The notes under the pieces were generated by a model. That model had not been told where the DNA came from, ran no database searches, and was given only the letters and a program-made list of their open reading frames with translations. 36,614 nt of DNA from a virus, in IMG/VR virus record IMGVR_UViG_3300034018_000027, positions 1-36,614 of that record, one strand, 5' to 3'. Shown piece by piece: positions 1 through 7,316 of the stretch. Position 1 is the first letter of the stretch. Each line of letters begins with the position of its first letter. Made by a program: the position numbers and the translations under genes.

Positions 1-1
1 C

Positions 2-439
2 GACCCGATGGTGTATCAGTTGCAAAACGAACTGAACACCGTCCGTGGCGAGGTCATGGGGTGGAAGCAACAGCAGGAGATGGCTGAAAACCAGACCCTG
101 CTAAACGAAATCAACAGTTTCTCGATGACGGCTGAACACTTTGAGGAAGCGCGTCCGACGATGATTCAGTTGCTCCAATCTGGGGTGGCTGAAACGCTGG
201 ACGATGCTTACGAAAAGGCAATTAGGCTTGATTCGGATTTGTTTGACAAAGTGCAATCGGCCCGACAGGCAGAGGTTTCACAGCGTCAGGCAACAGAGAA
301 GAACCGTGCGGTGAAAATTGCACGGGCTGCTGCGGTCAGCGTCAGAGGTTCCACACCCGGAACTAACACGGCTCCCAAGGCGCATAGTCGCCGCGCAATG
401 TTGGAGGAAGCGTTTGAAGAATCCAACTCGCGGTTGTAA
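2..439 (+). CDS. Scaffolding protein, C-terminal part (cut by window edge)
   Basis: These are the last 145 codons of the scaffolding-like protein whose complete copy lies at 33776-34732. The reading frame enters at base 2 (Asp-Pro-Met-Val) with no start codon in the window, and the sequence matches the second copy. The visible part is helical and charged, ending in a basic stretch (KNRAVKIARAAA) and an acidic C-terminus. Scaffold C-termini commonly bind the coat protein, and the gene sits 23 bp before the capsid gene. The Met at base 8 is an internal codon, not a start. Confidence 0.8.
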   Translation, partial: DPMVYQLQNELNTVRGEVMGWKQQQEMAENQTLLNEINSFSMTAEHFEEARPTMIQLLQSGVAETLDDAYEKAIRLDSDLFDKVQSARQAEVSQRQATEKNRAVKIARAAAVSVRGSTPGTNTAPKAHSRRAMLEEAFEESNSRL

Positions 440-462
440 CCAACTGATATAGGAGCATTGAA

Positions 463-1725
463 ATGGCTTACGCCAATTCCAGTATCAGCGATATCATCGC
501 CACAAATATCCAATCCCGTAGCGGTGAACTCGCGGACAATGTCACGAACAACAATGCGTTGCTTCGTCGTTTGAAAGAGCGTGGGAATGTGAAAACATTC
601 TCGGGTGGTAATGTGATTTTGCAAGAAATCATGTACAACGATGCGACCACGAACAACACCAATTCGTACTCCGGGTACGAGGTGTTGAATGTCGGTCAAA
701 ACTCGCCCATCTCGGCGGCGCAGTTCAGCATCACGCAGTATGCGTCTGCTGTGTCCATCTCGGGTCTGGAGATGATTCAGAACTCGGGTAAGGAAGCCAT
801 CATCGACCTGCTTGACGGTCGTATGGAGGTTGCCGAGGCGCAACTGGCGAACCGCATCAGCGGTGACCTGTACGGTGACGGAACCGGCAACGCGGGTAAG
901 AACCTCACGGGTCTTGCTGCTGCTGTGCCGGATAGCCCGTCCACCGGCACTTATGGCGGCATCAACCGTCAGGTGTGGTCGTTCTGGCGTTCGGTGGCCT
1001 TCTCGGCTACGGGCGACGGCACGGGCGCTGTCACCAGCAGCAACATCCAAGGCTACATGGATTCGGTTGCGGTGCAGTTGATTCGTGGTACGGACAAGCC
1101 CGACCTCATCGTTGCGGACTCCAACTACTACAAGTTCTACCTCCAGAGCCTGCAAGCCATCCAGCGTATTACCGACAGCGGTAGTGGCACGGCTGGCGCT
1201 GGCTTCGCCTCGCTGAAGTATTTCGGCGCTGGCATGGCCTCGGATGTGGTGCTTGATGGTGGTATTGGTTCGTCGTCGTATAACGGCGGCGTGGGCAATG
1301 CCAACCACATGTGGTTCCTCAACACCAAGTACCTGATGTTCCGCCCCCACAAGGACAGAAACTTTGTCCCGATTGGCGGCGACCGTCAGGCTGTCAACCA
1401 AGACGCTAAACCTACGATTCACTAATGGCGTCTATAAACCCTCTCTGATTGACTTGGAAACCCGGAAGCGGGCAACAGGGGCCAAGCGAAAGCAGGCTGA
1501 ACGACTAAGTGAGAGGGGGCGAACGAAAAAGGTTCGCCATGCGATAGTCTGAACTGCGGTATAACCAAAGAAGCCGCAGAGGGTGACCCGAAGAGGTTGC
1601 CCCGCCATCCGAAAGGGTGGTCAGTAGCCGAAAGGCGAAGTAACAGAATGATTGTGAAACTGATTGGCTGGGCGGGTAACCTTACCTCGTCCGGTCCGCA
1701 GTTCTGCGGCGTGTTGATTAACTGA
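463..1725 (+). CDS. Major capsid protein, split by a group I intron (join 463..1407, 1651..1725)
   Basis: Exon 1 (463-1407) is 315 codons ending NQDA; exon 2 (1651-1725) adds 24 residues starting IVKLIGWAGNLT and a TGA stop, for 339 aa after splicing. The protein starts MAYANSSISDII and has the pattern of podophage-type major capsid proteins (LADNVTxNNALLRRL, SISGLEMIQNSG, PDLIVADSNYY, LNTKYLMFRPH). From memory such proteins continue NQDAMVKLIGWAGN, matching the spliced product. It would form the icosahedral shell. AGGAG lies 7 bases before ATG. Without splicing, translation would continue five codons (KPTIH) to TAA at 1423-1425 and lose the conserved C-terminus. It sits between scaffold and decoration genes. 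The splice is inferred from sequence and not shown by RNA data. Confidence 0.92.
1408..1650 (+). ncRNA. Group I self-splicing intron in the capsid gene
   Basis: P1: exon end AGACGCT (1401-1407) pairs with guide GGCGTCT (1427-1433), with U.G at the splice site. P10: AAT (1424-1426) pairs with exon ATT (1651-1653), directly stacked on P1. P3 is 1439-1445/1511-1517. P4 is CTTGG 1453-1457 with CCAAG 1482-1486. P5 is CCCG 1461-1464 with CGGG 1469-1472. P6 is a minimal GC-GAAA-GC at 1486-1493. P7 is GACTA 1503-1507 with TAGTC 1545-1549, within typical R and S motifs (GAACGACTAAG, GATAGTC). P8 is GGCGAAC 1518-1524 with GTTCGCC 1532-1538. P9 is 1554-1559/1574-1579, P9.1 is 1581-1588/1595-1602, P9.2 is 1605-1610/1615-1620, and P9.3 is 1627-1629/1634-1636; the last two have GAAA loops. 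The intron ends in G at 1650. It encodes no homing endonuclease. Confidence 0.93.
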
Positions 1726-1739
1726 TAGGGGATACGAAA

Positions 1740-2222
1740 ATGACTGTTATTGTTAACGGGTTTGCGTACCCTGCTCTCGGTAATACCGACTCGACCCCTG
1801 CCATTAATCCCGGCACGGTCGTGACGCTCGATGATGGTGGTTTGGCGGTGTATGTGCAGGCGGCTTCGGCTATCTCGCAGTACAACGCTGTTTGCATCCC
1901 TGCGACCAATGTCGTAACCAACGCGACGACGGCGCGTGTTGCTGATACCAAGCGTATCGGCTTCGCGCAGGTGTCGATTGCGTCCGGCTACTACGGCTGG
2001 GTGCAGTTGGGCGGCAAGGTGCGGGTGAATGTGTCGGCTTCCTGCCTCCCGGCGGTTGCCCTCTACACCACCAGCACCGAAGGCCGGTTGGATGATGCCA
2101 CCGTGTCGGGCGCTCTGGTCGCTGGCGTGGTCACGGAAGTGACCGCCTCGGCTACTTCGGCTATGACTGCGGTTGCAGCGTTCACCATGGTTATCCCGGT
2201 TCCGTCTAACGCGACCCCGTAA
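1740..2222 (+). CDS. Capsid decoration (cement) protein-like
   Basis: A 160-aa protein made almost wholly of small and beta-forming residues (Ala, Val, Thr, Gly), with IGFAQVSIASGYYGWVQLGGKV near residues 73-95. This pattern resembles DUF2190/gpD-like capsid decoration proteins (IGVA...GYYGWVQ). A family assignment from memory cannot be checked here. It lies 14 bp after the capsid gene, the usual place for a head-stabilising protein, with an AGGGGA ribosome site. It would bind the outside of the expanded capsid. A second complete copy is at 36033-36515. Confidence 0.7.
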   Translation: MTVIVNGFAYPALGNTDSTPAINPGTVVTLDDGGLAVYVQAASAISQYNAVCIPATNVVTNATTARVADTKRIGFAQVSIASGYYGWVQLGGKVRVNVSASCLPAVALYTTSTEGRLDDATVSGALVAGVVTEVTASATSAMTAVAAFTMVIPVPSNATP

Positions 2223-2224
2223 CC

Positions 2225-2998
2225 ATGCAAAAACTGGAACTCACGGTGCAGGCGGCTGGCAAACCGGAGGAACTTTGTTCCAACATTCGCTCGTCGCTTG
2301 CCCGTGGGTTGCCAGAGTTGGCCCCTGCTCTCTGCACCCACGATGGAACATTCGTGTGTGTAGCGAGTGGGTGGTCAATGCCTAGTTTCGTAGAGGACAT
2401 CCGGGCGCATCAGAAGGCTGGTCGTCCCATCGTCGCTGTAAAGGCCGCACACGACTTCCTGTGCGAGAACGGCATTGAGCCTGACCTGTGGGTCAACCTT
2501 GACCCCCGTGACCGCACAAGCGGTATTCAGCGCCATAACGCGCACACCACCTACCTCGTTGCCTCTCGCTGCCCCCCGGTCACCTTCGACACGCTGAAAG
2601 AGCGCAAGGTCGTCCTGTGGCACTCATGGGCTGAAGGGCCGGAGATGAAGGCGCTGGGCGCTGGCAAGTTAGCGGTCGGCGGCGGCACCACCTCGGGGAT
2701 GCGTGCCATCAACATCGGGTATCTGCTTGGCTTTCGCAACTTTGTGTTGTACGGGTACGACAGTTGCAATCGGGCTGACGGCATCAAGCGGTTTACCGGC
2801 GAGATGACCGGCCCGACGATGGATGTGTATGTGGGCGCAGAAAAGCGCAAGTTCACCTGCAATGCTGCGATGGCGCAGCAGGCAAACGAGTTCCAGATGA
2901 TTTACTCCGTGATGCCAGAAATCACGGTTGAGGCCAAGGGGCCGGGGTTGATTGCCGCCATCATCGAAGAGCGCCGCAAGATGGCGTTGGCTGCTTGA
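2225..2998 (+). CDS. DUF115 / MptE-like Rossmann-fold protein
   Basis: A 257-aa protein starting 2 bases after the decoration gene stop. It resembles the DUF115 (6-hydroxymethylpterin diphosphokinase MptE-like) family: VCVASGWSMPS near residue 40, then PIVAVKAAHDFLCENGIEPDLWVNLDPRD, a later GGGTTSGMRAINIGYLLGF, and GYDSC. The family includes archaeal pterin kinases and bacterial flagellin-glycosylation accessory proteins; its role in phages is not settled. The position among head genes suggests a virion or capsid-modification role, which is inference. A partial second copy starts at 36518. Confidence 0.6.
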   Translation: MQKLELTVQAAGKPEELCSNIRSSLARGLPELAPALCTHDGTFVCVASGWSMPSFVEDIRAHQKAGRPIVAVKAAHDFLCENGIEPDLWVNLDPRDRTSGIQRHNAHTTYLVASRCPPVTFDTLKERKVVLWHSWAEGPEMKALGAGKLAVGGGTTSGMRAINIGYLLGFRNFVLYGYDSCNRADGIKRFTGEMTGPTMDVYVGAEKRKFTCNAAMAQQANEFQMIYSVMPEITVEAKGPGLIAAIIEERRKMALAA

Positions 2999-2999
2999 G

Positions 3000-3827
3000 A
3001 TGGCGATACCCTCACGGGTGCTGGGCGCAGGCGTAGACAGTCTCAAGACCGTCTCCATCTGCGGCGACGGCATCAACACAGCGACCGCTGCCGGAACCTC
3101 GGCAGGCAACGCGCTGCAATTGACTTATGTTTACACCAATGTAGACAGCGCGGCGGTTGGCACGGGCGTAAGACTTCCACCGACGGAGATGGGCGAAACC
3201 GTCATCGTTAAGAACAGCACCGCCAACCCAATCACGGTGTACCCGTATGACTCGAACAGCACTATAAACAACGCTGGCTTTGGCACGATTAACCCCGACT
3301 GTTCGGGGATGTTCTTTGCCGTAAGTAACTCGCTGTGGGAAGAACTGCAAGGTTTTGGTCGCGCTGTCCCCCTTCTGCATTACGGGGCGTTTTCCGACAC
3401 CACCACGCAGGTTGCTGCGTCGATTGATGTTGCCTACGGCATGGTGTTTAACACCACCGACAGCAGCAACGGGGTGTCTGTCGGGTCGCCTACCTCGCGG
3501 CTCGTTGCAGACTTCCAAGGTGTCTACAATGTGCAATTCTCGGCGCAATTGGATAAAACCTCTGGCAGCGCGGCAAACATCTACATTTGGCTTCGTAAGA
3601 ACGGAACCAATGTGCCAAACACGACTACGGTTGTAACCTTGCAGGGCAGTTCTGCCAAAGCGGTTGCAGCGTGGAACTACATCGTTCAACTTGACGCTGC
3701 CCAGTATGTAGAATTGATGTGGGCAACAGACGATACGGATGTTAAAATTCTTGCGGCTACCGCCACAAGCGTTTGGCCTGCGACTCCATCAGTCATTGCA
3801 ACTGTCACACAGGTCAACAACCTGTGA
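3000..3827 (+). CDS. Virion protein with C1q/TNF-like C-terminal domain
   Basis: The start at 3000 follows the upstream stop (2996-2998) by one base; an earlier in-frame Met at 2952 would overlap the DUF115-like gene by 47 bases and is less likely. The product is 275 aa. The N-terminal half (IVKNSTANPITVYPYD, GFGTINPDCSGMFFAVSNSLWEE) looks like a short beta domain common in phage structural proteins. The C-terminal 140 residues (HYGAFSDTTTQ, AYGMVFNTTD, GVYNVQFSAQLDKT, WNYIVQLDAAQYVELMW) resemble a C1q/TNF jelly roll as used in trimeric fibre and head-spike proteins. It is probably surface exposed, either a head fibre or collar ornament. Assignment is by pattern only. Confidence 0.6.
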   Translation: MAIPSRVLGAGVDSLKTVSICGDGINTATAAGTSAGNALQLTYVYTNVDSAAVGTGVRLPPTEMGETVIVKNSTANPITVYPYDSNSTINNAGFGTINPDCSGMFFAVSNSLWEELQGFGRAVPLLHYGAFSDTTTQVAASIDVAYGMVFNTTDSSNGVSVGSPTSRLVADFQGVYNVQFSAQLDKTSGSAANIYIWLRKNGTNVPNTTTVVTLQGSSAKAVAAWNYIVQLDAAQYVELMWATDDTDVKILAATATSVWPATPSVIATVTQVNNL

Positions 3828-3862
3828 TTTCTTCCCTCACCTCCCCACAGGAGTAAACGACG

Positions 3863-4411
3863 ATGCCTCTAGATAGCGACATTTTCAACGCGGACGAGCA
3901 ACTCCAAGTCGAGTTCTACATCGCAAAGGATGTAGACCCGAAGTGGGATGGCAAGCCGTTTGTGCGTATCAACATTCCCGGCGATAAGACGACCATCATC
4001 GAGCAGCCGATGAATGAAGACCACAAGAAGCGGTTTCCGCGTCAGTATCTCTATTTCCAGATGAAGCAAAACGAGCAGGATGCCCCCGCAATCGGCACCT
4101 CGCTTGATGTCTGGTTTACCGATGGCAACGGCGACATTACCCGTGGACACATTGAGGAACTTCGTATCTTGAAGTTCCAGACCGTAGAGCAAATTGCTAA
4201 CGCATCCGATTCGCAGTTGCAGCGCATTGGCATGGGTGGCCCCGGTTTGCGTGAGAAGGCAAAGGCGTTTCTTGCAAAGCGGAATCGCTCGGAAACCGAA
4301 AACCAATTGGACGACACCAAAAAACAACTGGCAGAACTTCAGGCGCAGATGGCAGCGTTGATGACGCGCAAGGCTGGTCGCCCGAAGAAGGAAGCCGTTG
4401 CGGAGAGTTAA
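3863..4411 (+). CDS. Hypothetical virion-associated protein with coiled coil and AT-hook-like tail
   Basis: A 182-aa protein with an AGGAG ribosome site. The N-terminal 110 residues are a mixed alpha/beta domain (VEFYIAKDVDPKWDGKPFVRINIPGDKT). A helix-hairpin-helix-like stretch follows (EQIANASDSQLQRIGMGGPGLREKAKAFL, about residues 111-138), then a coiled coil (ENQLDDTKKQLAELQAQMAALMTRK) and a basic RKAGRPKKE tail like an AT hook. I do not recognise a named family. It lies between capsid-surface genes and the tail adaptor, so a head-completion or DNA-contacting role is possible but unproven. Confidence 0.6.
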   Translation: MPLDSDIFNADEQLQVEFYIAKDVDPKWDGKPFVRINIPGDKTTIIEQPMNEDHKKRFPRQYLYFQMKQNEQDAPAIGTSLDVWFTDGNGDITRGHIEELRILKFQTVEQIANASDSQLQRIGMGGPGLREKAKAFLAKRNRSETENQLDDTKKQLAELQAQMAALMTRKAGRPKKEAVAES

Positions 4412-4414
4412 CGA

Positions 4415-5329
4415 ATGAGCACCACAACCATGTTGGCGTTGGTTCAGCAGGTCACCGCTGAACTAGGTTTACCGATACCGTCTACGGTGGCGGGTAACCC
4501 CAATCAGGATGTGGTGCAGATTCTTGCCCTGATGAACGCCTCGGGGTACGAGTTGATGCGGCGTGCTGACTGGCGCGAACTGACCAAGCAGTACACCTTC
4601 TACACCGAGGCCATCAGCACCACGGGTACATGGACGACCTCGGCATATACCATTACCGGCATCCCCGATACCTCGCTTATCGACTCGACCTATCAGGTGC
4701 AGGGCGTTGGCATCCCCAATGCCACCTATGTAACGGGCGTGTTGTCTCCCTCGGCTGTCTCTATCAACTACGAGCCGACAGAGGCGCAGGTCGGTGGCGG
4801 TCTGGTGTTCCAAAAGGTCAAGTACGGCCTGCCCTCGGATTACTACAGCAGCGTCAACCGCACGCATTGGGACAAGAGCAAGCGTTGGGAGATGCTCGGC
4901 CCAGAGTCGCCGCAACAATGGGAATGGCTGCTCTCGGGCTACATCTCGACCGGCCCCCGCATCCGTTACCGCCTGCTCGGCAAATACTTCCAGATTTGGC
5001 CCGGAATGAACGCTGGCGAGTTGCTTGGCTTTGAGTACCGCAGCAACGCATGGGCAGAAAGCGTTGCGGGTGCCGCCAAGACTTCGATGACGGCAGACAA
5101 CGACACCTGCATCTATCCCGACCGTGTAATGGTGCTGTCTACCAAACTCAAGTATTTTGAGGCAAAGGGCTTTGATACGACCGCCATCTTCCGCGACTAC
5201 CTCGCTGAACTTGAGACGGCTGTCGCACAGGATACGGGCGCTGCCAACCTCTCGTTTGCCCCGCGTCCCGGTACGGTGCTTATCGGCTACGACAACATCC
5301 CTGACAGCGGCTACGGGTACGAGAACTAA
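4415..5329 (+). CDS. Head-to-tail adaptor (tail tubular A-like)
   Basis: A 304-aa protein placed between head genes and the large nozzle-type protein. It starts with a helical segment (TMLALVQQVTAELGLP, then QDVVQILALMNASGYELMRRADWRELTKQYTF), a pattern typical of podophage adaptor proteins. A beta-rich insert follows (TAYTITGIPDTS) and a second helical part near the end (LKYFEAKGFDTTAIFRDYLAELETAV). Such proteins form a dodecameric ring under the portal. It overlaps the next gene by TAATG at 5327-5331, so the two are probably translationally coupled. Function is assigned by gene order and general sequence pattern. Confidence 0.7.
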   Translation: MSTTTMLALVQQVTAELGLPIPSTVAGNPNQDVVQILALMNASGYELMRRADWRELTKQYTFYTEAISTTGTWTTSAYTITGIPDTSLIDSTYQVQGVGIPNATYVTGVLSPSAVSINYEPTEAQVGGGLVFQKVKYGLPSDYYSSVNRTHWDKSKRWEMLGPESPQQWEWLLSGYISTGPRIRYRLLGKYFQIWPGMNAGELLGFEYRSNAWAESVAGAAKTSMTADNDTCIYPDRVMVLSTKLKYFEAKGFDTTAIFRDYLAELETAVAQDTGAANLSFAPRPGTVLIGYDNIPDSGYGYEN

Positions 5330-6891
5330 TGGCTGTTTCTCGTCGCCTCGTCCAACGCTCTGCGGCAAATGTTGCAAGCCTGCCGTCGCCCGTGGGCGGT
5401 TGGAACGCTCGGGATTCTCTCGCCAACATGGCACCCACGGATGCCGTGCAGTTGGACAACTACTTCCCCGGCGTATCCAATGTTGTCCTGCGCGGCGGCT
5501 ATGTGAAGCACGCCACGGGGTTTCCCGACGATGTAGAAACCCTGATGACCTACAGCGGCGGCACCTCTGACCAGTTGTGGGCGGTGTCAGATGGCAAGTT
5601 CTACAACGCTACATCTGCGGGTGCTATTGGCGCGGCGGCGGTCAGCGGACTGACCAACTCCAAGTGGGAATACACCAATGTCACGACCGCAGGTGGCAAC
5701 TACCTGTATGCCGCTAACGGTGTCAACACGCCGTATCTTTACAACGGCTCGACTTGGACAAGCATCACGGGTTCATCCTCGCCTGCCATTACGGGCGTTA
5801 CGACCACTACGCTTAACTCTCCGACGCTCTTTAAGAATCGCGTATGGTTTATCGAGAAAAACACGCTGAAGGCATGGTACCTGCCGACCTCTAGCGTTGG
5901 CGGCGCGGCACAGGTTCTCGACCTGTCATCCATTGCGCGTCTGGGCGGCGTGTTGGTGTCGATGGCCTCGTGGACAATTGACGCTGGTTACGGCGTGGAT
6001 GACAACCTTGTATTTGTCACCGACAAGGGCGAGGTAATCGTCTACCGTGGCACCGACCCCTCATCTGCGTCCACATGGGCGCTGATTGGCGTGTGGATTG
6101 TGGGTGCGCCTATCGGCACCCGCTCCCTGATGAAGTACGGCGGCGACCTCTTGGTGCTGACGCTTGACGGGCTGATTCCGATGGCCTCGGCGCTTCAGTC
6201 CTCGCGGCTCGACCCCAACATCGCGCTATCGGACAAGATACAGGGTGCGTTTGCGGCGGCTGCTGCGGCGTATAGAGACAATTTCGGGTGGTGCATGTTG
6301 TACAACCCGAAGAACAACGCCCTAATCGTCAATGTCCCGGTGCGTGAAGGCGCACAAGAACAGTTTGTGATGAACAACATCACGAAGGCGTGGTGCAGGT
6401 TTACAAACTGGAATGCTTTTCACTTTGGGCTTCTTGACGACACTCCGTACTTTGGCGCTGCAACTTTCGTGGCAAAGGCTTGGACAACGGGTAGCACCGG
6501 CTACATTGATGACACAAGCAACATCAACGGCAAGATTCTTCAAGCCTTTAACTACTTTGAGACTCGTGGCGTACAGAAGATTTTCACACGCGCACGGCCT
6601 AGCATTTTCAGCAACGGCACCCCGTCTGTGCGGGTCGGCATCAATGTTGATTTCAACATTTCAGACAATGTTGCCCCGATATCGTTTTCTACTCCGCTGA
6701 CTGCCCTGTGGGACAGCGCGTTGTGGGATACGGCTGTGTGGGGTTCTGACCTTGAGATTCAGAATAATTGGCAGGGCGTTACCGGCGTTGGCTACTGCGG
6801 GTCAGTACAGTTTCAGAGCAGCAGCAACAAGTTAGCGATTCAATGGGCCTCAACTGATGTGGTGTATCAACTCGGATGGGCTGGCATATAA
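5329..6891 (+). CDS. Tail nozzle / hub protein (tail tubular B or P22 gp10-like)
   Basis: A 520-aa protein beginning with the pattern LPSPVGGWNARDSLANMAPTDAVQLDNYFPG, which I associate with podophage tail nozzle or hub proteins. The body is beta-rich with repeated blades (YLYAANGVNTPYLYNGSTW, LWAVSDGKFYNA), consistent with a propeller-like fold. It should follow the adaptor ring and form the end of the short tail. Its start overlaps the adaptor stop. No frameshift or truncation is seen. Confidence 0.75.
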   Translation: MAVSRRLVQRSAANVASLPSPVGGWNARDSLANMAPTDAVQLDNYFPGVSNVVLRGGYVKHATGFPDDVETLMTYSGGTSDQLWAVSDGKFYNATSAGAIGAAAVSGLTNSKWEYTNVTTAGGNYLYAANGVNTPYLYNGSTWTSITGSSSPAITGVTTTTLNSPTLFKNRVWFIEKNTLKAWYLPTSSVGGAAQVLDLSSIARLGGVLVSMASWTIDAGYGVDDNLVFVTDKGEVIVYRGTDPSSASTWALIGVWIVGAPIGTRSLMKYGGDLLVLTLDGLIPMASALQSSRLDPNIALSDKIQGAFAAAAAAYRDNFGWCMLYNPKNNALIVNVPVREGAQEQFVMNNITKAWCRFTNWNAFHFGLLDDTPYFGAATFVAKAWTTGSTGYIDDTSNINGKILQAFNYFETRGVQKIFTRARPSIFSNGTPSVRVGINVDFNISDNVAPISFSTPLTALWDSALWDTAVWGSDLEIQNNWQGVTGVGYCGSVQFQSSSNKLAIQWASTDVVYQLGWAGI

Positions 6892-7316
6892 CAAGCGGCC
6901 CCGAGGTGGGCGAATGGGTCTGTGGGCATACGGGCGGCGGGTATCACGCTGAACGCTCTAACGCCATCGGATTGCGTAAGGGAGAGAACATTGTCGGCGG
7001 CGTGGTTTACGAGAACTGGAACGGGCGCAGCGTGGTTTGCCACATAGCGTTGGAACACTTAACCCCGGCTTACCTTGCCGCCATGTTTGACTATCCTTTC
7101 AATGTTTGCGGGGTTGACAAAATCATCGCCCCCGTGGGCAGTAAAAACGCGAAAGCCATCAGGCTTGTGCGTAAAATGGGTTTCACCGAGGAAGCGCGTC
7201 TAAAGGATGCCGACACCGACGGTGATATTGTTTTCCTGACCATGACACGCGAGGCGTGTCGTTATTTAGGACACCGTTATGGGAAAAAAATCACCGGCAC
7301 CGCCGCCAGCGCCTGA
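6876..7316 (+). CDS. GNAT-family acetyltransferase
   Basis: A 146-aa protein resembling small phage GNAT acetyltransferases: a beta-strand start, FNVCGVDKIIAPVGSKNAKAIRLVRKMGFTEEARLKD near residues 75-115 (the GNAT pattern in which a neighbour gains a Asn/Lys-Ala-helix and then GF), and a final beta strand IVFLTMTRE. The ATG at 6876 overlaps the nozzle gene by 16 bases; GTG at 6906 is another possible start. These genes often sit among tail genes in podophages, but their acceptor substrate is unknown. It overlaps the next gene by 38 bases. Confidence 0.8.
   Translation: MGWHITSGPEVGEWVCGHTGGGYHAERSNAIGLRKGENIVGGVVYENWNGRSVVCHIALEHLTPAYLAAMFDYPFNVCGVDKIIAPVGSKNAKAIRLVRKMGFTEEARLKDADTDGDIVFLTMTREACRYLGHRYGKKITGTAASA

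Larger units (their letters stand above)
1..2321. repeat. Direct terminal repeat, left copy (circular overlap)
   Basis: This 2321-bp stretch is repeated at 34294-36614, offset 34293. The one difference I found is T at 2275 against C at 36568, the third base of a Leu codon (CTT/CTC) in the DUF115-like gene. The repeat starts inside the scaffold gene and stops inside the DUF115-like gene, so it does not respect gene boundaries. It most simply marks a circular or circularly permuted genome of 34,293 bp. Confidence 0.97.

Noticed and set aside
286-1422. 378-codon minus-strand frame opposite the capsid gene (repeated at 34579-35715)
   Set aside because: It is a shadow of the capsid frame: codon bias follows the plus strand, it has no ribosome site and its protein is Val/Arg/His-rich without a fold pattern.
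1364-1552. Plus-strand 62-codon frame running from the capsid gene through the intron
   Set aside because: It crosses the splice site and the P3-P8 core, lacks a ribosome site, and its sequence is explained by ribozyme structure. It is not a homing endonuclease.
1400-1660. Programmed frameshift or sequencing error as explanation for the split capsid gene
   Set aside because: The two parts are 243 bases apart with a complete group I core between, and both repeat copies agree. No slippery sequence is needed.
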